From contig NC_089446.1 of NCBI RefSeq assembly GCF_026210795.1, forward strand, positions 3,749,001 through 3,813,000: a stretch of DNA of 64,000 bases, in the 5' to 3' direction. Position 1 is the stretch's first letter, and each line of letters opens with the position of its first letter. Shown here piece by piece: positions 57,706 to 64,000 of the stretch. The DNA comes from Rhizophagus irregularis. Lineage: Eukaryota; Glomeromycota; Glomeromycetes; Glomerales; Glomeraceae. The position numbers were made by a program, and so were the translations under genes. Under the pieces are notes generated by a model. It was given only the letters and a program-made list of their open reading frames with translations, had not been told where the DNA came from and did no database searches.

Positions 57706-59924
57706 ATGACCAAAAAAAAGGTCCTGTTTGGAAACACTGGACAGTTATTACATAAAACCAAGTGGAAAATAGCAAAAGTAATTCACATCCTTCTGTGCAA
57801 TGTAATTACTGTACCAAAATTTTTGACCGAGCTGTTTTTTCATGAATGCAAGTACACCTTGATAATGAATGTTCCGGAGCACCTGATAATGCAAAATCTG
57901 CTAAACAAAATGTAGGTTCACAAGATTCTATACTCAAAACTACACAATCCCTCCCAAATAATATTGTACTAAATTCCATTCCCACAGATACACTTACAAA
58001 TAGACCTGTAAAACGAATTAAAACACAAAAAATTGAAAATTTTATTGATTGTATGAGCGAAGAAGAACAGGAAAATCTTGAAATCCAACTAGCACAAGCA
58101 TTATATTTAGCTGGAGTTCCATTTTCCTTTGTTGATAATCCACTTGTTATTCAATTTTTTCAGTGCCTTCGGCCATCTTTCAAATTGCCAAATAGAAAAA
58201 GACTAGCTGATGAGTTGTTGGATGATGTTTATGATGAAGTGAAAATGCATACGGATAAACAAATTTCCAAAGCAAAATCACTTTGTATGGTTTCTGATGG
58301 TTGGTCTAACATTAATCGAGTATCGGTACAAAATTTTATTGTTTATACTCCTAAACTGATTTTTTTTGATACCACATTTTCAGGTGAAGAATCTCATACA
58401 GGAGAGTGGATTGCAAACCAAATAACTCAACAAATGGAAATTATTGGCGCTCAAAAATTTTCCTCAGTCATTACAGATACAGCTAGTGTAATGAAAGCAG
58501 CATGGAAACGGATTGAAGAAAAATATTCTCATATCGTTTGTCTTGGATGTAACTCTCACATTATTAACCTATTAATTGGAGATATTTTAAAAATTGATGA
58601 AATTAAAGATATAGTTAATAATGCTAAGATTATAGTGAATTATTTTAAATCTCATATACAAGCAGCGGCAAAACTAAAACGTATTCAGATCGAAAATTAT
58701 AATAAGGAGATTGCATTAGTTTTGCCAATACTTACACGATGGGGTACGCATCTTAGCTGCTTTCAGTCACTTCTAAAATCAAAAATTGCTCTTGAACAAG
58801 TGTTAATGGATTCCGAAATTTGCCAAAAAATAAATAGGGAAGTAAGAAATAATGTATTGTCAGAGGAATTTTGGGAAATGGCGAATTTAATAACAAAATT
58901 TTTAGAGCCAATAGTTGTGGCATTAAAGTTGTTTGAATCTGATTTATCTACTCCTTCAACTGTCTATTCAAATTTCAAAAAATTAATGAATAAAGTTAGC
59001 GAAATTTCATGTAATTTTTCTGATAATATTCAACAGCTTATTCAGAAATGATGGGAGTATTCATACCATCCTGTTATGATGGTTGCTTATATATTAGATC
59101 CACGTTTTTTAGAAGAAAGTAAAGATGCGGATATAGAAGCAATTGGGTATACTGAGTTTACAGAATTCACAAATAAAAGATTTGGTCAGGAAGAATCCAT
59201 AAAATTGTTTGCAGAATTAGTAACATTTCGTCAAAAAAATTCACCTTATGATAATGAAACAATTTGGTTATCATCATCCGTTCTTAATTCATTCATATGG
59301 TGGCAAACTTCAAAAAGTGAGCTTCAGCAGTTAGCCATTAAAATTCTTTCAATTCTGACGTCATTTGCAGCTGCAGAAAGAAAATTTTCAACTTTTGGAT
59401 TTATTCATAATAAAATTCGTAATCGTTTACAAAATGATCGTGTAAAAAAATTAGTTTTTATTTATGGGAATCTTTGGATACACAAAGGGGTTTGAAATGT
59501 AAAAAAAATAAATTTATACATGATCATCAAACACTTGATGATAACGATAATGTATAGTGGTAATAATAATGACAATAATTCACACTGGTAAAAAAATGAT
59601 TTATCCTACACATATCTTACACATATTGGGTACTCAAAATGTAGAAAATCATACACAAATAATACACATATCATACACATATCGGGTACTAATATATATA
59701 TCATACATATATCAGGTACCTGATAGGTATACTATATATATAAGTACCCGATATGTATATGATATGTGTATTATTTGTGTATGATTTTCTACATTTTGAG
59801 TACCCGATATATGTAAGATATGTGTAGGATATGTGTAGGATAGACCATTTTTTTACCAGTGTCAGATGATGATAGATTAATTGGATTGGAATTAAATATT
59901 ACAGATTTAATAGCTGAAGAGTGA
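57706..59924 (+). pseudogene. hAT transposase (BED finger to dimerisation region) with stops
   Basis: The BED-type finger region is visible as SHPSVQCNYCTKIFDRAV and HLDNEC, with a TGA at 57843-57845 inside it. From 57846 the frame runs to a TGA at 59049-59051, then continues in the same frame from 59052: WEYSYHPVMMVAYILDPRF. Landmarks: MVSDGWSNINRVSVQNFIVY, SVITDTASVMKAAWKRIEEK, LGCNSHIINLLIGDILK, LPILTRWGTHLSCFQSLLKS, and the C-terminal FAAAERKFSTFGFIHNKIRN of the dimerisation domain, with stop at 59493-59495. A fragment with LIGLELNITDLIAEE (59880-59924) beyond the nested MITE is probably the old C terminus. Stops at likely Arg/Gln positions and the small N-terminal shift make it inactive. 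Confidence 0.82.
59583..59861. mobile_element. 279-bp CACTA-like MITE, copy B
   Basis: Termini CACTGGTAAAAAAATG; 3-bp duplication TCA at 59580-59582 and 59862-59864. Differs from copy A at 53296-53573 by only a few bases, which implies recent movement. Sits near the 3' end of the hAT transposase gene. Confidence 0.88.
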
Positions 59925-60175
59925 AATATTTAGTTTTTGATAATAAAATAAAATTTAAACATTACAATATAATTTATAAATGAAAATCTTATACAATAAA
60001 ATAAATAATTTAGGCCGTTAATATTAAGTTTGGCCCGAATTAACAATAATTCAGTAACTTTGGCTAAAATTATAAAATTTTAATTAACTGTTAATTAACT
60101 GTTAATTTATGGTTATTTAACTGGTTAAATAACCAAATTATAATTAACCGTTAATTTTCCATCCCTAAGTACAGC

Positions 60176-60265
60176 GCTTATTATAGTACTGTACTGTACT
60201 ATATGAACTTTAGTTAAAAACTTACTGTACAGTACAGTTTAGCTGACTGTACAGTACAGTTTATA
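60176..60265. repeat. GTACAGTAC palindromic repeats, right side of the hAT target
   Basis: 'tactgtactgtact' and 'ctgtacagtacagttt' words occur here and at 57035-57070 on the other side of the hAT element. They look like the arms of a small foldback element that was split by the hAT insertion. Confidence 0.55.
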
Positions 60266-60289
60266 GATCTACCTGAAAAATTTTTATAT

Positions 60290-61400
60290 ATTGATTAAGC
60301 AAACTCAAAACCTACCTTTATATATATTGTTTAGGGTCCTGATGCAAGTGACTCACCTGTTTGATTCTGACTGCCATCTAATTACAAGAAGTATCCAATC
60401 CGTAGTGAAACACAAAGCTAATTTTCATCGTTCTCTTCCCAATTCTATTTTATTTTTATTTCAAGCCTTGGGCTTGATTAATTTGTTCGCTCATCAACGA
60501 CAATGTCATATTACTAATTTATTTTTAATGGCTAACTCTTCTTTTTTGTTTATGCAATCTTTATTTATTTATAGATTGCGTTTAATTCAATATACTTTTT
60601 AATTCCATTTTCTCTTCTTTTAAATAAGGACTGGTCTATATGGTTTTCCCTTTTTTATTTTAAGAAAGATTATATTGCATGCACTATCGCTCTCTTGAAT
60701 TCTACTCCCTTCCGCTTGCTTCAAACTCAACTTTTGAAGCTCCCAAATTTATCTGTGCTTGATGGACGCATTCGTTTATTTGAATGCATGACCCCTAAAG
60801 CTTTTAAGGCTCACTATCCCATCCTGCGTAAACGGCAGCTGTTTTATTTATCTCAGCTTGTAACTCCACAAGGCACCCATCTAATCTCTTGGAAGGCTTA
60901 TTATGATAACTTGGTCAGACAATGAGATCCTGGCCACATCCCCTATTGGTATAAAGATATCCAACGACAAACTACTATTCCTGATTCTAATAATCGCTTA
61001 GTCAATGAATATACCTTACCTTTATCTGCGAATGATTCCTTATATTTTAAGCTTGAATCTTGTCTTTCTTCTCCTCCTACTACTATAAACTAAATTGTCA
61101 CATTAGGCAAATTCGGTTCTCCCATCTTCAGTAAACAACTTTTGGTCCAAGCAGGATGGGGTACTTCTCTATTGTATTTTAGATTTCTCCTGATTGTGAA
61201 TCTTTGCCTAGCGATATCATTAAGCTTACTCCCTACCCTGGTTGTGCTGCTCATACTCCTTTACTTCCTTCTAAAAGGCAGAATGTTGATCTGACTCTTT
61301 ATACATTCAAGGTCTTTTTATAACATTCGCTTATTCTACCTATCACTATTAATGAACGGATTAGATGTAATATCTCTAAAGTGACTTCCCTTTTTACTTA
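60290..61400 (+). pseudogene. non-LTR (LINE) reverse-transcriptase relic
   Basis: Pieces of plus-strand frames, interrupted by stops and shifts, read LFQALGLINLFAHQRQCHIT, then LNSTPFRLLQTQLLKLPNLS, DGRIRLFECMTPKAFKAHYP, YLSQLVTPQGTHLISWKAYY and HIPYWYKDIQRQTTIPDSNN. This order resembles the region after the reverse-transcriptase core of fungal LINE-type polyproteins. The catalytic FADD box is not present, and there is no intact frame longer than about 100 codons. Assignment is from general resemblance only. Confidence 0.4.
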
Positions 61401-61439
61401 GGCTCACAGGTAAAACGCTGACCAATCGGGTACCTACCC

Positions 61440-61590
61440 GATTATACTTGCCACTTATTTAAAATCCCATCCCATCCCCTCCCCTCTCCTCCCCTCCCAT
61501 CCCATATCCCATCCCATCCCAAATCCCAATCTTAAATCCCATCCCATTCCAAATCCCAAATCCCATTCCAAATCCCAAATACTTATATAA
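61440..61590. repeat. AATCCCATCCC simple repeat
   Basis: Repeats of 'atcccatccc' grading into 'aaatcccaaatcccattcc' over about 140 bp; strongly C-rich on the plus strand, unlike its surroundings. No telomeric TTAGGG-type unit. Confidence 0.8.
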
Positions 61591-61643
61591 CATTTCTCCT
61601 ATTGGATAATTATCACGTGACGTTATACAAATTTCCAAAAAAG

Positions 61644-61917
61644 GGTAGACTATAGCAGGAGTGTGATGTGGCGCCTCAAAAAATTTCCGGAGATTCCGAG
61701 ATTCCCCGAGTTAAAGCGGAAAATTTATAGTGCTGTGGCGTAGAGTCACGTGGTTTTTTGTGGCATAGTGGCTCGTGCCAGCACTCGCCACTCTCACGAA
61801 GGACCCCGTAAATTCAGCCACGGCTCATAGATTTTCTGCAGAGCCACTCGGAGAATCCCAGGAATCTGAAAATTTTTTTAGTGGCGCCACTAGACTTCAC
61901 CCCCGCTCTAGCCTACC
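61644..61917. mobile_element. 274-bp MITE with 9-bp duplication (MULE-like)
   Basis: Exact duplications CCAAAAAAG at 61635-61643 and 61918-61926. Ends GGTAGACTATAGCAGGAGTG and (complement) GGTAGGCTAGAGCGGGGGTG. Relatively G+C-rich, with GGCGCC just inside each end and CACGTG near 61748. It is inserted in a 'tttccttttttggaaa'-type core seen also at 57270 and 63010. Confidence 0.85.
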
Positions 61918-62204
61918 CCAAAAAAGGAAATTTTGACTCCCGCAAAAATTGAGAGAATTTGGTTTTACAAGCATTCCAAAAAAGGAAATTTCTATGCCGA
62001 TCACATAATTCTGGCCATAATATTTTAGTTTTTGAAGTCTAATGTTAATTCCGGTCAGAATTTAGTTTAAATCCTTATTCTACATACCCCAATTTTTAAG
62101 AGATTTACTGATCAGATTTTAATGAAATTTATATCATTGGATTTGTCTTGATGCAAGGAATTTAATGGCAGTGAAATTATATTCCCAACATTAATATTGA
62201 CCAA

Positions 62205-63459
62205 CACAGATCGAAAAGTGAAAAATCAGGCATCAATCAGCACATCGGTCACCAATCAGGTACCTGATTGGCGACCGTGGATACATCGATTGGCATTTTC
62301 GTTAAATAAGTCAACCCAATCAGGCAGTTTGCTAACTTTTGATCCAGTGATCAGAAAAGGATGAAATATAGCTCATTGGAATCGTCTCAACAAGACGAAT
62401 CTAATGGTAGTAAAATCGCATCTCTAGGATTAATAGTTAATAAAAAATTAAATAAAATATAAATAATACATTTTTATTTTTATATTTTACTTAATTTCTC
62501 ATCAAGTATTAATCCTAGAAATGCGATTTTACTACCATTAGATTCGTCTCGTTGAGACGATTCCAATGAGCTATATTTCATCTTTTTCTGATCACTGGAT
62601 CAAAAGTTAGTAAACTGCCTGATTGGTGACGAGTTATCTCGAAAAAAATCTGATCTGATCAGATCAGATAAATTTAATCTGCAGTTCAGATTCAGATCAA
62701 AAAAAATTTGATCTGAACAAATCAGATTAGCTTCAGATCAAATCAGATCAGATCAGATCAGATTCAGATTAGGCTTATTCAAAATCTGAATCTGATCAGA
62801 TTGAATCTGACAGATTTGATTCAGATTTCAGATTTGATTTTACTAATAATTTCAGACGAATTCATAATGCCGGCTGGAATTAATTCCTAATTTTTAACTC
62901 CAGCCAAAACGGATATGTCGATCATTTCCTTTTTTGGCGATAGCCGTTCCACAAAAATCGATTTTTATAGAACCCAAGTTGGCATATTGTGTAACCTAAA
63001 TTTCCTTTTTAGGAAATTCAATAATTCCTGCCAGAGTTAAGTGCATAATTCCGGCCGAATTACATATTTACAAATTATAGCTTTAGAATTTATAATATAT
63101 TTATTCAGATTCAAATCAGATTCAAATCAGATCAGATCAGATCCAGATCAGATCAGATTTAATCAGTTTTGAATCAGATCAGATCAGATTTAAATCTAAT
63201 TAAATCTGATCTGATTCAGATTAAATTTAAACCGATCTGATTCAGAACAGATCAGATCAGATCAGATTTAATTAATTTCAGATCAGATTGAATCTAAGTA
63301 AAATCTGATCTGATCTGATCTGTTAGGAGCACTAGTGACGGTATTTGGCGAAAATGCCAATCAGTCACCAATCAGTCACCAATCAGTCACCAATCAGGTA
63401 CCTGATTGGTGACCGATTGGTGACTGATTGATGCCTGATTTTTTACTTTTCGACCTGTG
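62205..63459. mobile_element. 1.26-kb CACTA-like non-autonomous element with nested foldbacks
   Basis: The inverted repeat starts CACAG[A/G]TCGAAAAGT and continues AAAAATCAGGCATCAATCAG; 3-bp CAA duplications at 62202-62204 and 63460-63462. Inside are CAATCAG/CTGATTG repeats next to each end, a palindrome at about 62330-62635 centred near 62480, and a GATCAGATC-rich foldback at about 62637-63334. No coding capacity. Confidence 0.75.
62637..63334. mobile_element. GATCAGATC-rich foldback element, nested
   Basis: Both arms are runs of GATCAGATC/GATCTGATC; the right end read inward is GTGCTCCTAACAGATC, matching the ends of the elements at 57119 and 2935. The centre (62880-63055) shares 'gatcatttccttttttggcg' and 'atagccgttccac' with the centre of the 57.1-kb element in opposite orientation. 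GTGACG lies at both borders, but a full 10-bp duplication is not exact. Confidence 0.65.
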
Positions 63460-63469
63460 CAAGTTATTA

Positions 63470-64000
63470 TAAAAAATGTATTTTATAATATATATTATTA
63501 AATAACATGTATAAAGCAAGCAATAATTGGTTACTTTTAATATAAAAAGATATATTTATTCAATTTATTATTTTATATTTTTTATTATAATTTTAATTTA
63601 ACTTTGAATTAACTTAAACCTATCTATTAATTCATCAAAAAAAGTTTGATTATTTATTTCTAATATATAATTTGATAGATATTATTATTATTGCATAAAT
63701 ATTTAATAAAATAATATTTACAAACCAGGAATTAATTAACTGTTAATCTAAAAAAACAATATCAGATATCATCAAAATTATTAATTCAAATAAAATAATC
63801 AGTATATTACTGAATACTAACTGCTAACATGTTACTTTTAAATAATATATAGTATAAAAAATACATTTTTTATAATAAATCAGTCAATATTAATTTTAGA
63901 AATATGATTTTACTACAATTTAATTAGACCCCGGATATCTAATATAAAGGTCATAATGGACTTTTGGCCAAAAACACCCCTTTTTGCTGAAACTCAAAAA
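63470..64000. other. gene-free AT-rich end of the window
   Basis: No gene, terminal repeat or RNA gene is visible. 'tattaattttagaaatatga' followed by 'ttttactac' near 63890-63915 resembles the edge of the palindromic core seen at 62510, so another foldback copy may begin here and be cut by the window end. Confidence 0.4.

Larger units (their letters stand above)
57073..60167 (+). mobile_element. complete hAT transposon with two nested insertions
   Basis: Exact 8-bp target duplications AGTACAGC at 57065-57072 and 60168-60175. Termini TAGGGATGGAAGTTAATTAA and the complement of TTAATTTTCCATCCCTA. It encodes a decayed hAT transposase on the plus strand. A 414-bp foldback element (57119-57532) and a CACTA-like MITE (59583-59861) are inserted in it. 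The host site is itself inside GTACAGTAC-type palindromic repeats. Confidence 0.9.

Noticed and set aside
60290-61400. Host gene assignment for the frames at 60291-60602 and 60695-60925
   Set aside because: Frames shift repeatedly, stops are frequent, and the motif order resembles LINE polyprotein remnants.
61460-61590. Telomere or subtelomere repeat
   Set aside because: The unit AATCCCATCCC is not a TTAGGG-type telomere repeat, and transposons continue on both sides.

Overview
The window looks like a slice of a strongly AT-rich, repeat-laden fungal nuclear genome. Genes have short introns with GT..AG ends, CTAAC-like branch points and T-rich acceptors. Gln-rich and Asp/Glu-rich low-complexity proteins, BED/hAT transposase relics, a MULE-type transposase, a LINE relic, a SANT/Myb-like protein and several lineage-specific multigene families together most resemble an arbuscular mycorrhizal fungus of the Rhizophagus type (Glomeromycotina). 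That assignment is inference from style; no rRNA or housekeeping marker is present.

Layout. 1-4.1 kb: a pseudogene copy of a gene family whose likely intact member lies at 31.8-33.4 kb and whose second damaged copy lies at 42.4-43.3 kb; a foldback element sits in its last visible intron. 4.1-6.7 kb: no gene. 6.75-9.81 kb: a 3-kb palindrome with nested palindromes. 9.8-10.5 kb: a 144-bp tandem array. 10.8-11.5 kb: a hAT transposase relic. 12.5-14.3 kb and 25.6-30.3 kb: damaged members of a Gln-rich gene family. 15.3-16.6 kb: an RRM-like gene with 66-bp Pro/Gln repeats. 16.88-22.06 kb: a complete TTAA-flanked transposon whose single spliced gene joins a Kolobok-like transposase to a full RecQ helicase. 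22.6-24.6 kb: a string of about 15 mini-exons whose introns carry hairpins at both the donor and the branch point. 33.5-36.3 kb: a degenerate inverted array with a small spliced gene in its loop. 36.4-39.9 kb and 46.1-50.0 kb: an intact and a decayed copy of a CMC/tnp2-like transposase gene with 1,084 codons in the intact copy. 45.0-45.5 kb: a SANT-like DNA-binding gene with an RS tail. 51.3-53.1 kb: GATATC-rich arrays. 53.1-55.1 kb: two convergent genes of unknown function, each cut by a MITE. 55.5-56.8 kb: a spliced MULE transposase fragment. 57.07-60.17 kb: a hAT element with 8-bp target duplications and two younger insertions. 60.3-61.4 kb: a LINE relic. 61.4-63.5 kb: nested MITEs.

How the parts relate. 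Most of the window is a layered transposon landscape. Target-site duplications give insertion orders and superfamilies: TTAA Kolobok-like, 8-bp hAT, 9-10-bp MULE-like, 3-bp CACTA-like and TA mariner-like. Possible transposase sources for several non-autonomous groups (MULE and CMC types) lie in the same window. Many nonsense codons in decayed copies look like C-to-T changes, often in a CpA context on one strand. The most unusual items are the transposase-RecQ fusion transposon and the hairpin/mini-exon array.
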